Source: Sternotherus odoratus (Eukaryota; Chordata; Testudines; Kinosternidae). From it: a stretch of DNA of 64,000 nt. Shown here piece by piece: positions 11,339 through 22,969 of this stretch. The position numbers and the translations under genes were made by a program. The notes below the pieces were generated by a model. That model saw nothing but the letters and a program-made list of their open reading frames with translations, did no database searches and was not told the origin of the DNA. Each line of letters starts with the position of its first letter. The first letter of the stretch is position 1. The stretch covers positions 9,802,285 to 9,866,284 of the forward strand of contig JAVMKO010000021.1 in the NCBI GenBank assembly GCA_032164245.1, given 5' to 3'.

Positions 11339-14300
11339 TCATCCTTCGTCTGCGGTTCCTGTGACTGTCAAAGCAGCATCTGGGTGTGAGGGGCACGGTG
11401 CGTGCCCTGCGCTCTCCTCGGGGGCATCTTCACAGCTTGTCCCCAGTCGCTGGATTTCTGCCCAGGCCTCGTCTAAGTATTGAGAGGATCGGATCCATCG
11501 GAGGAACAAACCTGCCAGACACATTCAGTTTGTGTTACTCAGTATAGCCCCCAGCTGCTCCTCCCAGCCCTGCAGGAAGAGGCTGGGACTGGAGCAGCGT
11601 CCCCAGCCTGTGCTCCGATGTTCTTCCTTGCAGTGACTGGGGAGCAGTCAAGGTTCCTGCTCATTTGAAGGCAGCGTCCCCGCAGTGGGGGTTAGGAGAC
11701 CCCTGTATTTGAGAAGTAGCTGACTAGAGGCACTTACCCTGCCAGAGCTGTAGGCCCTGCGGCTCCACGGACGGCCAGATGACCAGGGCATTGTGTGTGT
11801 ACAGGGGATTCAGGTGTTTCTTCCTCTCACTGGGTTGGTTCAGCCAGGCCCAGAGGGAGTGAGTTTTCTCCTTCACTTCACACAAGTACCTGCAGGAACA
11901 TCCAGCAGCATTTTAGTCCTTTCCTGGGGGTTCTGCAGTGCACTGGCAGCCTACAGGGATGACCTCTCCCAGAGCTAGGGCAGTACTGTGGCCACGGGCC
12001 TGGGCTGATGCTCCTGCCCACTGGTGAAGCAGGAGCTGGCAGGGCCTAAAGTCCTTTGGTGGGAGTAGCAGAAAGCCAGAGCTGAGCTGTAGATTGGGTG
12101 AGGAGCCACCTCAGGTCACGGGTGGCTGTACAGCCAGTGGTGGAGGCAGGGAGGGAAGAGGGAGACACCAAAGCACACACGGAGAGGGGGGAGCTGTCAA
12201 TGGGAATTTGGTTTGGACGTACTTGGCCCCAACCAACTCCATACCAGCCCCTATTGCTGACCCTGCACTTGTGACCCCCCCCCACTCCAGAAGCAGCGAT
12301 CTAGAGTTGAGTACCCCCTAGACGACCTTTGTGTACCCACAGGGCTATGCATAGCCCTAGCTCAGAGCCGCTGCCCTAACAGGTGTGTCATCTAAGGCCC
12401 AGCTGAGCAGGACCTGTGGGGAAGTGCTCGTGCCACACACACTTTGCTTCACTCGGGTGCCTTGCCAAGCCAGCCAAACGATCCTTCTGCCGGGTCATCT
12501 CAGCCCTGGCACATGGGGGATGATGGGAAAGTGGTGAGGTGAAAGAGGGCAGGGGTGAGAACTTTCCCCCACCTTACCCAGTGAAAACACTAATGCACCA
12601 GGGTGAGATCACTTATCAGTTGGGTGAGCCCTATGGGGATTGTAAACTAGATTTGGGAGGGGGCAGCATCGTCCAGCTCCTTTGATCAGTATTGACCCTG
12701 CTCTCCGGATAGCCGTCCCGTCACAGATCACTGCGCCCTCACCTTTCCTTCTCGCTGTTGCACAGGAAGGTCCCGTAGCAAGAGGCGTACGTGTGTTCGA
12801 ACAGCACCAGCAGGAGGCGCTCGCTAAACTGCAGGGAGAAGGGGAACTGGCGCCCCAGCTGCCAGACACAGTCGAGGAAGAGGAGGAAGATGGGAGCCTC
12901 CTGCTTGAGCCGGGCGTGGGAGTAGGCGGAGTGGGCACAGCGGGAATGAAACGGGTGTCCTGCCTGCAAAGCCAAGGGCAGAAGGAATCCATCAATGAGG
13001 GAGGGAGGCTGCAATGAGTGGGCACCGGACGCTGCGGGGGAGGGGGTACCACACAAAGGAGTTGCTGGTTCCCAGAACACGGGGGCCCTTGGGTGAGCAC
13101 CAGGGATGAGGGGGAGCTGGGATGTAACGGGGCTGATGAGCCAAAGCATCATCCCTGCACCCCAACGTCAAGCTGGTGTTGCCATGAGGGACTGGCTGCT
13201 CTACCCTCTGTTGTGGCTCTTGGGTTGGAGCTGCTATGGCCAGGCCGCTTTGGGAGGGTGGCCCCCTTCCAGGAAGTGCTCCTCGGCCCGGGGGGAGAGG
13301 GGGTTGTGGGGGAGTTACCTCGATCCACTCCCGCTCCACCAGCCCCTGGAACCCAGCCAGCGTCCTGCAGTCAGGGTCTAGGATCACTTGGGCCAGCGCT
13401 GTCACCACCAGGGTGGTATCTGTCCCCTCGGCTCCATGCACCAGGACACAGGCCTCTTCCCTGAAGGCAAACGCAGCGTGGCAGTTATCGGAAGGAAAGT
13501 GCCCTGGGCCCCCGCAGGCCAGGGTGTGGGGGCGGCGAGCAACTTGCTCCCAGTGAGAAAGTGGCCGAGTACCTGGGCTGACGAGAGCTTGCTGGGGCAG
13601 GAGGGGACAGGAGCGGTGTTTGAATCACAGCTCAGATGCTGTGCGTGGATCCAGGCTACCAGGATGCTGACAGCTGTGGTTATTCTCCAGCCAGCGGGGG
13701 AGTGTAGCTAATGCTCAGCACCTTCCATCATGAATCCTCCTGTGCATTTTTTTTAACACCAATGAGGAAACTGAGGCCCAGAAGGTGGCTGTGACTGTGC
13801 TGAGGCTGCATGGAGAGTCAGGGGCAAGTCAGGGTGTCCTTTGAGCTAGGCTGGGTACCTCCCAGGAACCCCAGGTCACCTGCAAACCTGTTGATCTGCT
13901 TTGCAAAGACCTTTTCCAAGGGCAAAAACCTGGCAAGAGCCTGCAGGGGGCAGCAGGGCTCAGAGCAGCAGGTGATAACTCAACGCCCTGTCCCCAAAAC
14001 AGCTGAGTGCCTGCCCCTCCCCCCCCCCCTCCTCTCACCTCTCCATGCACTGGGCAGCCACGCAGGCGGTGTTCAGGGCCCCCTTGACGTGGGAAAGCCA
14101 TTTGGAGCTCTCCAGCTTGCTCAGCCAGCGGTCCATGCTGAGGGAAGTGTCGTTGCAGGCTTCCACCAGCTTAATGAAACTCTCCTGGAGCGGGCGGCCC
14201 CTGAGAGGGGAAGGAGAAGGAGGAAGCTGTCAGGGTATGTTGCTTGGAGGGGTGTGTGGGTGATGGTTTCTAGGCTCCTTCAATAAGGCTGCAACACCTG

Positions 14301-17300
14301 AGGAGGAGGGGAAGTTGGCGCCTTTGTGCCAACGTTCCCAGGGTTGGGTTTTGTTGCAGAACTTGCACAGCTGGGTCTGTAACCACCAGTGTAATGAGTG
14401 GGCCAGGCCTTGGCATAGCACAGCCTCAAACATTACGGTGCCAATGGAGCCAAAAGGGCAGGGGGTTCATGTCTAATGTAAATGGAGACGCTCCTATAAG
14501 AGCCATGCCGGAGATCCCCGTGCCCGGGGGCGATGCAGTGCGGGTGAAGCCACCGGCCTCCATGCCGGGAGGCTTAGTGAGACGCGCAGGAGCTCTCCCG
14601 CCTGCCTTACCTCTCCAATGGTCTGTGCAGCCTCTTCCAGCCGGGGTAGGAGGATTTGGGCTCCGTGCCGCCCCCCATCATCCGAGCCTGCTTGGCTGCC
14701 TGAGCTGAGCGGGTGTCGATGATGAAGCCGCGCTCCCCTCCATCCAGGACGGCGCTGAGCAGCAGCTCATCCTCTTGGCACCGCTTCCTATTGGGCCCTA
14801 TCAGCGGCTGGCTGCTACGGAGCATCACCTGCGGGGCAGAGGAGTAAGGTCGTCTTTCCTCCGCTTGTGCCTGGCTGCAAAGGGACCTTCAGCTAAGCAG
14901 GCTCTCCTAGCTCAGTTCCAGCCTGAATTCAATGGTTCTCTTCTGGGTCTTTTATTTCCTCCTTTGTTGGAAACCGTGTTCTTTGTTAGTACTGAACAGC
15001 TGTGCAGTGTTGCTGTGAGCTGTTCAACAGCTGCAGTGCTTCACCCCAGGAGTGGCTCCATTTGGTGGTGAAGTGCTTTGGGATCCTCAGAGAGGTGGTA
15101 TCTGATTCTTGGTGGCAGAGAGACAGGGGAAAGCCCTGATCTGCAGAAGCCCCCCCCCATTATTCACCCTCTGAGAGGAAGAGGTGGGAGGGGAGCAAGA
15201 AATTAAAAGGGAAACAGACTCACCATCCCATTCTTCTTGTGATAGTAGCTGAGGACAGGGAATCGCCCCCCCTGGCGGAACCGGGCAGCCTTCTTCAAGA
15301 CATTATCATCCACTGTGGCTGGTACAATCACAGCTGGTGGGTAACTGGAGCAGATGGTGAAATCCCTGTTAACACAACTCAGCCTCCAAGCACCTGTCTG
15401 GGGAGCACAGAAGTGTCAGGCTCGGATTCCAGCTTTCACCCCAGGGGCACAGAGTGGGCGTGGGGGCTTCTATCCCAGATGGATCTTCTACTCTACCCTG
15501 GAGGGCCCACCTCCACAGCAGATATCTCCATGGCCCAGCTAGTCCTTGGCCTCTCTGATGAGACTGTCAGCGAGGGGACCAGTTGTGGAGAGTAGGTTTT
15601 GTGGATCTCTGTCCCATTCGGGGCTGGAGTGACGCCAACCAATTCATCTCCCATGGGCAGGAGTGAAAGTAACTGAACTGACTTATTGGTATGTAGGGCA
15701 GTCGAGTCCTGGGCAAGGTGCGGGGGGGGGGGGGGGGGGTCTCTGGGCCCCTGGAAGGGGCAAGGCCTTGGGCCAAAATGCCCCACCCACCCTTCAGCAC
15801 TGCCTGGCCCACACTGCCCGAGGCTCTGGCCGCTGGCGCAGTAGGCAGCAGCAGCTGGGAGCCCTGGGCCCTTTAAATCACCACCGGAGTCCTTTTCCCC
15901 ACCCACTTCCCATCAGCGGCCCCACCGGTATGGTCAGCACTTTCTAACTGTACCGTACCGGCTTACTTTCACTTCTGCCCATAGGTCACCACTGCACCAG
16001 CCGATAACTTTCAGTTGCTACAGATCCAGGTTGCTTTGGCTTAGCAACCTGGAGGGAAAGATGCCACCGGTCGCAGCTCCACTTCCCAGCCCATCCTCCG
16101 TGTTCAGATCCCTTACGTACCATCTGCATCCTGACCAAACCCCTTTCCCGATAAGAGCCTCTCCCTTTACCAATGCACCTGCCATTACCCGCCCCATGAT
16201 CTGACACGTTCTCTCCCCTGCGTGTGGGGTGACACCCCAGGTGTGAAAAGATCCACTCCCTCCTTGCCCTGTGTGTTGTGTATGGAGTGGTTCAATTCCC
16301 CACCCAGGCTTGAAGGACATTTCTGGAGTGATCTCTCCCCCCGACTGATCTCTCATCTAAAAGGTTTCTGCCCATCCACACCCACCTCGGAGGCAATTTG
16401 TTGGTAGTAATGATGGAGGGGGGAAAGCTGCCATCCATCCTTGAGCTTCATGCTTTCGGGTCTGTAGAAGAACGGGTACAGCATCATCACTGAATCCACA
16501 GACGAGAGGGCCTAGAAGAAAGAAGAAGGATGAACACACATGGAACTGGTCTCTATTCACAGTATATGGACCAGCACCCATACAATACTGAGTACGTACG
16601 TGCTAGGGAAGGGCTAGAACAGCCCGCAAGAGCCATCCTGCACCCAGAATGCATCTAATGCAAAGACAGTAGCTATTAGAGGGGGAAACACCACCCCCAC
16701 CTGGCCTCAGGGGCTCTTTGCACCCAAAGCCAATCTTAAGTCTTAATGGCAGGAGAAATATGTAGCTGAGCTGGGTTGCGTGCCAGCCACAGAGGTAGTG
16801 CAGCCCACAGCTGGCTTCATCTTTCACACATAGCTCCGAAGGCCCAAAGGGACCATTGTGATAATCTAGTCTGACCTGTATAAGACAGGCCAGAGAACAA
16901 CCCCCTCCCAATTCCTGGAACCGAGCTTTTAGAACAACCCATAATCTTGATTTTAAAATAGTCAGTGATGGGGAATCCACCACAGCCTTGGGTAAATTAA
17001 CCCAAGCTTAATTACCCCCACTGTTAAAATGTACGCCTTATTTCCAGTCTCTTTGTCTAGCTTCAACTTCCAGCCATTGGCTAGTGTAGACCGGTCTCAG
17101 CTACACTGAAGAGCCTAGTATTAAATATGTGTAGCTCTTTATAGACTGAAATCAAGTCACCCCGTAACCTTCTCTATGTTATGTTAAATGGATTGAGCTC
17201 CTACCACTCTAAGGCAGGTTTCTAATCCTTGTGCCCTTCTCCGAACCCCCTCAAATTTATCAACATCCTTCTTGAATTGTGGACATCAGAACTGGACACA

Positions 17301-20300
17301 GTATTCCAACCGCGGCTGGACCGGTGCCAAACATAGAGGTAAAATAACTTCTCTTCTCCTACTTGAGATTCCCCGGTTTATGGCTCCCAAGATCACATTA
17401 GTTCTTTTGGCACCAGAGTTATCATGTTCAGCTGATTATCCCCCACAGCCCCCAACCCCACTTGCTGACGATTCGTCATTGACAAGTACATTTGAGACCT
17501 ATCAATTAGCCCAGTTTTATTCCATTTAATTGCATCCGATGAAGTGGGCTATAGCCCATGAAAGCTTATGCTGAAATAAACTGGTTAGTCTCTAAGGTGC
17601 TACAAAGTCTTCCTCGTCTTATTCCATTTAATGTGTGCCATGTAAATTTTACATCATTCTAGTATTTTAACCAAAATGTCTTTGTGATACCAAGCCAAAC
17701 GCTTCAGAGGAGTCTCAGTATATATAATGTCAACACTATTATCTTTATCAGCCAAACTGGCAATCTTATTAAAAAGAGGAGATCGTGTTTGTTTGACCAG
17801 ATCTATTTTCCATAAACCCATGTTAATTTGCATTAATTACATTACCATCCTTTAATTATTTATTAATCGACTCCCCATATCAGCTGCTCTGTTATCTTGC
17901 CAAGGATTGATGTCAGGCTGACAAGCCTATCATTAGCCAGGACATCCCATTTTACTCTTTTTAAAAACTGGCCCAACATTTGCTTTCTTCCCATCTTCTG
18001 CAACTTCCCCAGTGCCCCAAGACTTATTGAAAATCAACATTAATGGTCCAAAAAGCTCCTCGGTCGGCTCTTTTAAAACTCTTGGGTGCAAATTCTCTAG
18101 ACATGCTGATCTTAAAATGTCTATTAGTAGCTACTGTTTAATATCCTCCAGCAATATTAGTGGAATGGAAAGAGTCTTAGAATCACCATTCGATGAGACT
18201 GTTCTCCCCCCCCCCCCATTAAGAACAGAAATATTTATTTAACATTTCTATCTTTTCAGCATTCTTATTGATAATTCTACCATTTCCATTTAATGATGGA
18301 CCAATACCATTGTCAGGATGCTTTTTGTTTCGAATACATTTAAAAAACTCCCGCCTTATTGTCTTTAGCTGTGCTGGCCATAGATTTCTCCTTATGTCCC
18401 TTTGATTCCCCTTATCAGTTTTCTTCGTGTCCTAACTTCTGATTTATATTCATTACTATCAACTTTCTCTTTCTTCCATATCATAGTGCATCCCCTGGAA
18501 ACTACAGATTCCAGCATGCAATGCCGTCACGTCACCTGGATCAAAATGGCACACTGCATGCTGGGAACTGTACTCTCTTTGGGCCACACCTACAATTAAA
18601 GAGGAGGGCATCTTGATCCCGCATGCATTCGCGTCAATGGCAAAACTTCCACTGAGTTGGCTGGGAGCAGGACTGGGTTGCAAGCCAAGGCCTTTGAGAT
18701 CCTGGTCAAGTTTTCAGTGTAGCCCTAAGCTAGGCTACAGTAGGGTGCCCCTTAGGTCATTGCCATCTACTAGTGAGATGGATCTAGCAGGTGCCTCTGA
18801 AAGCCCCTAAGGAGATCAGAATGCAAACAAAAGCCAGAGAGAAGTCAATATTTACCCACGTTAATGATGAACTCAGAGCAAACACCCCAGGGGCACTGCG
18901 CTTCCTCTTGCCAAATGTCAAACCTTCCCCGCCCGGAGAGAGGATCTTTCCAGCAGCTGCTTTTAGCTGCCTTCCAGTCCCAGCCCAGCCCCCAGCTACA
19001 CTCTGGGGGGGCCAAAAGGCCATTCCCTTCCCTTCTCCGGAGAACGAATGTTGCGCCACCAGCTGGCACTGACTGACCTCAGTGGAGCTGGCGATGTTGA
19101 GACATTCCTCCATGCCCGGGATCTCCAGCTGCAGCACCTTCAGGTCTTTGCACTTGAGTGTGATGGTGCCCAAGGAACTTGCAACCCTGTGGGGAGATGC
19201 CAGACGGGAGTCAGGCCCCTAGGTCCTTGTCTCTTTGATCAACCGCACCCCAAACCCCCAAGGTGGAGTCCAGCGTGGGGGCCTGTGAGCATTGGTACAT
19301 GTATGTAAGAAGAGACGTGACAGAGGCAGGTGAGAACAGGAGGGTGCATGAGAACATACGTGTGTGAGACTAGGTCTCGTGGCTTTATTGCCCAGGCTGC
19401 TGCTGCGGGAGCTCAGCCCAGCCTGGGAGAGGCGCGCCTGCGCTGGGCAGTTCCTTGCAGTGTTTGCCCTCGTGGCTGATGGGGAAACGTGCCCTGGGGT
19501 CAGCGTGTCCCTTGTCCCCAGGGTGGAAAGGGGGTTTCCAGTCCTTCTGGAGCCGCTCAGGTGCACTGTCCATCAAAGCCGGCTCCATCCCTGAACACTA
19601 AGATGGAGGCACCCTTCACGCTGGCTGCCAGGCCCCGCCTTCTCCCCTGTCTTCCCCCGACTCCTGACAGAAGCAGCGAGGCCAGGGTCCTCCCCACCTC
19701 TCTGGGGACAGGATACTAGAGCAAGCGTCACAGACACGGGTGCCTGGTGGGCCAGCCCAGCGCAGCTGTCTGAGCGGGAAGCTGGTCTCTGGTTAGTGCA
19801 AAGGCAGGTGTTGTAGGCGGGTTAGGGAGCCAATACAGGGGTAAAAGCCAAACCTGGTCTCTCGGAGGGAGCTGTTAGTCCTGGAGGTTTGGTACCAGCC
19901 CAGGTTCTGAACACTGAGTCACAGAAAAGAAGAGAGGTTATTGGACAGGGTTTGAGCTGCGCCGTCCGGCTAGCCCCAAGGAGAGAACGGAAAAAGAGCC
20001 TGTTCTGTCCCCTAACCAGCCGCTCTTCCCAGGCTGGGGCACTCAGCAATGGCAGCTGGAGGCAGAGTTCGCTGTCTCGTCCCAGCCCCAGCTCTATACT
20101 GGGTGCAGAGTTGGCGAGATCCACTCTATTGTCCTCTGGGTCACTGGGGCGGAGGGGCACCGAGGGAGGATAAGTGAATGGGGAACAATGTGGCTGGTGC
20201 CTATAAACAGGAGACAGGCCCCCGGTTCAACACACAGACACACCCCAGATCTGGGGGCGTGAGCCGTGTGACTCCCACTGAAGCCAATGGGCCCATCTCA

Positions 20301-20597
20301 GTCGGCCCACCCATGGACCCTCTTTCTCTCTCGGAGGGTGAGACTGTGTTCGACACACTCCTCCCCTGGGACGTCATGGAGGGGGTGGGGGGAGACTCAC
20401 CTTTTCTCGACAGCGTCCACGTTCCGGATGAGAAGCCAAAGCTCCACCGTGCCCGGCTCCCCGTTGCCCCCGGGCTGGGACGAGAGCAGCAGGTGATGGC
20501 TGGTGATGCACAGCGTCCCCTTGATCGGCGGGAGCCCCGGGCACGAGAGCTGCACGTTCTCCACCTTCGCTGTCTTGATCAGCTCTGCAAACTCCAT
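11339..20597 (-). CDS. MTMR9L: MTMR9-like myotubularin-family pseudophosphatase (ortholog of human pseudogene MTMR9LP)
   Basis: Complete. Coding exons in transcript order: 20401-20597, 19078-19186, 16386-16511, 15224-15397, 14611-14828, 14039-14200, 13319-13460, 12743-12963, 11738-11889, 11339-11511. Total 1674 nt, 557 aa, all phases consistent, no stop. It opens MEFAELIKT as MTMR9 does, with a PH-GRAM domain (about 1-105, IPGMEECLNIASS) and a myotubularin phosphatase-like domain (about 125-500; FRQGGRFPVLSYYHKKNG, WLSKLESS, EAPIFLLFLDCVWQ, ALVIWPSVEPQ). The active-site loop reads VLVHGAEGTDTT (about 334-345): the catalytic Cys and Arg of the C-x5-R motif are absent, as in MTMR9, so a non-catalytic regulatory partner of active myotubularins is expected. 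After LFLRWIRSSQYLDEAWAEIQRL the tail differs from MTMR9 and lacks its coiled coil. Synteny (EIF3I-gene-FAM167B) matches human MTMR9LP rather than MTMR9. Confidence 0.92.
15653..15982. mobile_element. Non-autonomous DNA transposon with ~20-bp terminal inverted repeats
   Basis: In the intron between MTMR9-like exons 3 and 4. The left end ATGGGCAGGAGTGAAAGTAA (15653-15672) is mirrored by TTACTTTCACTTCTGCCCAT at the right end (15963-15982), with one mismatch. The interior contains a G run of about 18 nt at 15722-15740 and no ORF. Superfamily not assigned; no clear target-site duplication outside the termini. Confidence 0.75.
16845..18440 (-). mobile_element. CR1-clade LINE remnant, minus orientation
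   Basis: Lies in the intron between MTMR9-like exons 2 and 3, in the same sense as that gene. Read on the minus strand, the part at about 18030-17880 shows frameshifted reverse-transcriptase motifs: an ANVGPVFKK-like block, a VSLTSILGKI-like block and then QHGF-like and SGQTN-like blocks, the usual CR1 order. The 3' portion (17300-16845) resembles the reptilian CR1 tail containing GTGATGGGGAATCCACCAC (plus strand 16966-16984). Many stops: inactive. A short repeat with its own TSD is nested at 17531-17618. Confidence 0.7.
17517..17632 (+). mobile_element. Penelope-like/SINE-type repeat fragment with hammerhead-like core, TSD-flanked
   Basis: A perfect 14-bp direct repeat TTATTCCATTTAAT (17517-17530 and 17619-17632) brackets an 88-bp insert inside the CR1 remnant. 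The insert begins TGCATCCGATGAAGTGGGCT and continues ATAGCCCATGAAAGCTTATG, that is CCGATGA, a GTGGGC/GCCCAT hairpin, then GAAA. This is a hammerhead-ribozyme layout with one core change (CCGATGA for CTGATGA). It lacks the 3' tail seen in the copies at 29.7 and 61.4 kb. Assignment to Penelope-like elements is inference. Confidence 0.7.
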
Positions 20598-21299
20598 GGC
20601 GACGGCCGCGTCACCGAGCGGAACCCCAGGAAGGAGCGCGGGGCACCTGGCACAGAGAGCCCCAAAGAATCGTCACGTGCCCTTCCCAAAGGGCCGACGG
20701 GCAGCAGTGACCAGGCAAAGTCCTCTGCCAGCACCTAAAATGGCCAGAAGAGGGGATGGAGACTCAGTGTGAGATGGGGGATAGGCCCTGGGAGGCGCAT
20801 AGCATCCTCTCTTTGCAATCTCCTTCCCACCCCTCCTATAGGTTCATGCTTCCCTCTTTCCACTGTCCTGTCTTAGGCCAATCCAGGGTCACCCCCTGCG
20901 GTCTAGTCTCCATTGCTTTATCCCACCCCTTTTTCAACAACCCACATTCATCCCTGCTCAGGGCACATGGAGTTTTCCAGCTGCAAAGCGGGGGCGGAGC
21001 AATACTTAATTCAGCCCTGGACCCTATCCTGGGAGTGGGTCAGTGTCATTAGCTCCACTTTACAGACGGAGGCACCGAGAGGCGATGGGACTTACTCAAG
21101 GACTTAGATGGAGTCAGTGGCAGAACCAGGGTAGCACTTGGGGAGGAGTTCCCAGCACCCAGGCCTGGGGTCAGACTGTCAATCCACCCCTCTGACTCTC
21201 CTTGCGTATGTCTACATGGATGGTGGTACAGCCGTATGGGTCATTCCCAGGGTTATCAGTGAAATCTGATCTGTTTAGCTGCAGGTGAAAGTCCATTGC

Positions 21300-21430
21300 A
21301 AGAAGCTATTGTTATTATTTAGGATTTGTCATGCGGAAGCGTGGAGGAGCCTCAACCAGGGATCAGGGTCCCAGCGCGCTAGGAGCTGTACAAACTCAGC
21401 CCTGACCCAAAGAGCTTCCAATCTATAATT
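21300..21430 (+). repeat. Ancient SINE-like interspersed repeat
   Basis: Contains TTGTTATTATTTAGG, then ATCAGGGTCCCAGC, GCTAGGAGCTGTACAAACTC and AAAGAGCTTCCAATCTA, the arrangement of a widespread amniote repeat. The 52-bp tandem repeat at 30974-31281 appears to be an amplified piece of the same family in the other orientation. Confidence 0.5.
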
Positions 21431-22661
21431 TATCCTTGGAGGCTGAGGGGTTAGCCCCTTCTCTGCAGTTAGCCCCTTCCCTCTATTCCCAGGCAAGCTG
21501 GGCTCCAGAATAGACCCCTTCCTAAAACCAGAAACCTCTTCGAGCTGCTGCGTTTGGCCAGGCTCGGTACAGGGACGTCAGCTAGCACCTCCTCAAACCC
21601 CCTTCGCCCCTAAGGAAGGGGTGGAGGCAGGGATTCCTGCTCAACCTTGGGGAACAGGCTTCTCTTTTGGACTAAGCAGCCGCAGGAAGCAAGTGATTAA
21701 TACCCCCCAACATCTGGCCCCCAGCAACGACCACTGCCCTTACCTGTTTCTGGATTGGCAAACCTCGGGCTGCAGCCGGAGAGCTGGGGAAGCAGAGGGG
21801 GCAGATCCTGCCTCAAGGGGAGCTGGAGCCCAAACCTCTGGCGCTGGGATCAGGGCCGCAAAGGAATTCTTTGGCTGGAAAATCCATGCCCCAGCCAACA
21901 GGGGTGCCCAGGTGCTGGCAGCAGGGAATGCGCCACAGAGATGGGCACCGAGGCTTCTGCAGCAGGCATGCAATACCATGCGGCAGCTGCTGCTTCTGAG
22001 AAGCTGGTGATAAGCATGTTCTGATGCAGGGGTTGTGAAACACAGCAACAGGAACCGAGCAGGCTGCTGTGTGGGTGAGGCCGAGAAGCGAGAGGGAGGA
22101 TGTTGGGTTTAAGGTGGCCTGGCTCCCGTTTTTGATGTAGTTTCTCCCCGGTGTGAGGCTGGTGCGGATGATACGGGCCCAGGCGTGGGTCTCCCTGCGG
22201 GGACCCAAGAGCATTGCCTTTGAATCACAGCGGGGGGCTTTTCATAGGCTCAGGGTCCTGATTGGGGCTGGGGGAGGAGGGGGGGAGAAGAATCCAGGCT
22301 GGAGATTGGGAGGATGGGGCAGCGGAGGAAGGAAAGTTCTGGGGATACCAGGGCGAGAGAGGGCCTCAATTTGTGAGGGGCAGGGGAGACAAGGGGAACC
22401 TGCCCACTGGAGGCACCGGGCTCCTAGCTTCGGGCACCTGGGGAGGGCTGAAGAATTGAATCTGTGGAAAGGGGACAGAGTCTGGATCCCTCAGCGGGGA
22501 GGGAGTTGGGGAGATGGAGCGCACTCTGCTCAGAGAGTGCTAGAGACAGGCCTGGTGGGAGTGGGACTTGGGGGGGCAGCTGGCTGATAGAAATATGCAC
22601 AGTGAGTGGTGACTTGTAAACAATCCCCCCCCCAGGCACTCTAAGTGTCTTTACCTATCCT

Positions 22662-22969
22662 CAGCGCCACAATCTCTATTACCCAGAATCCCCCAGGCCC
22701 GCAACCAGCGCCACAATCTCTATTACCCAGAATCCCCCACGCCCACAACCAGCGCCACAATCTCTATTACCCAGAATCCCACAGGCCAGCAACCAGCGCC
22801 ACAATCTCTATTACCCAGAATCCCCCAGGCCCGCAACCAGCGCCACAATCTCTATTACCCAGAATCCCCCACGCCGGCAACCCGTGCCACAATCTCTATT
22901 ACCCAGAATCCCACAGGCCAGCAACCAGCACCACAATCTCTATTACTCAGAAGCCTCAAGGGCCCCTGC
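22662..22969 (+). repeat. 44-bp minisatellite, seven units with a three-unit higher-order period
   Basis: Units begin at 22662, 22706, 22750, 22794, 22838, 22882 and 22926, each starting CAGCGCCACAATCTCTATTA or a variant and continuing CCCAGAATCCC. The variable end of the unit follows the order A-B-C-A-B-C (CCAGGCCCGCAAC; CCACGCC.{3}CAAC; ACAGGCCAGCAAC), so a 132-bp triplet was duplicated. The last unit is diverged. Confidence 0.92.

Noticed and set aside
20178..20738. 186-codon plus-strand frame
   Set aside because: It is the antisense shadow of MTMR9-like exon 1 plus flanking intron.
22662..22969. Possible CRISPR-like array of regular repeats
   Set aside because: Units abut with no unique spacers and the DNA is vertebrate nuclear sequence; it is a minisatellite.
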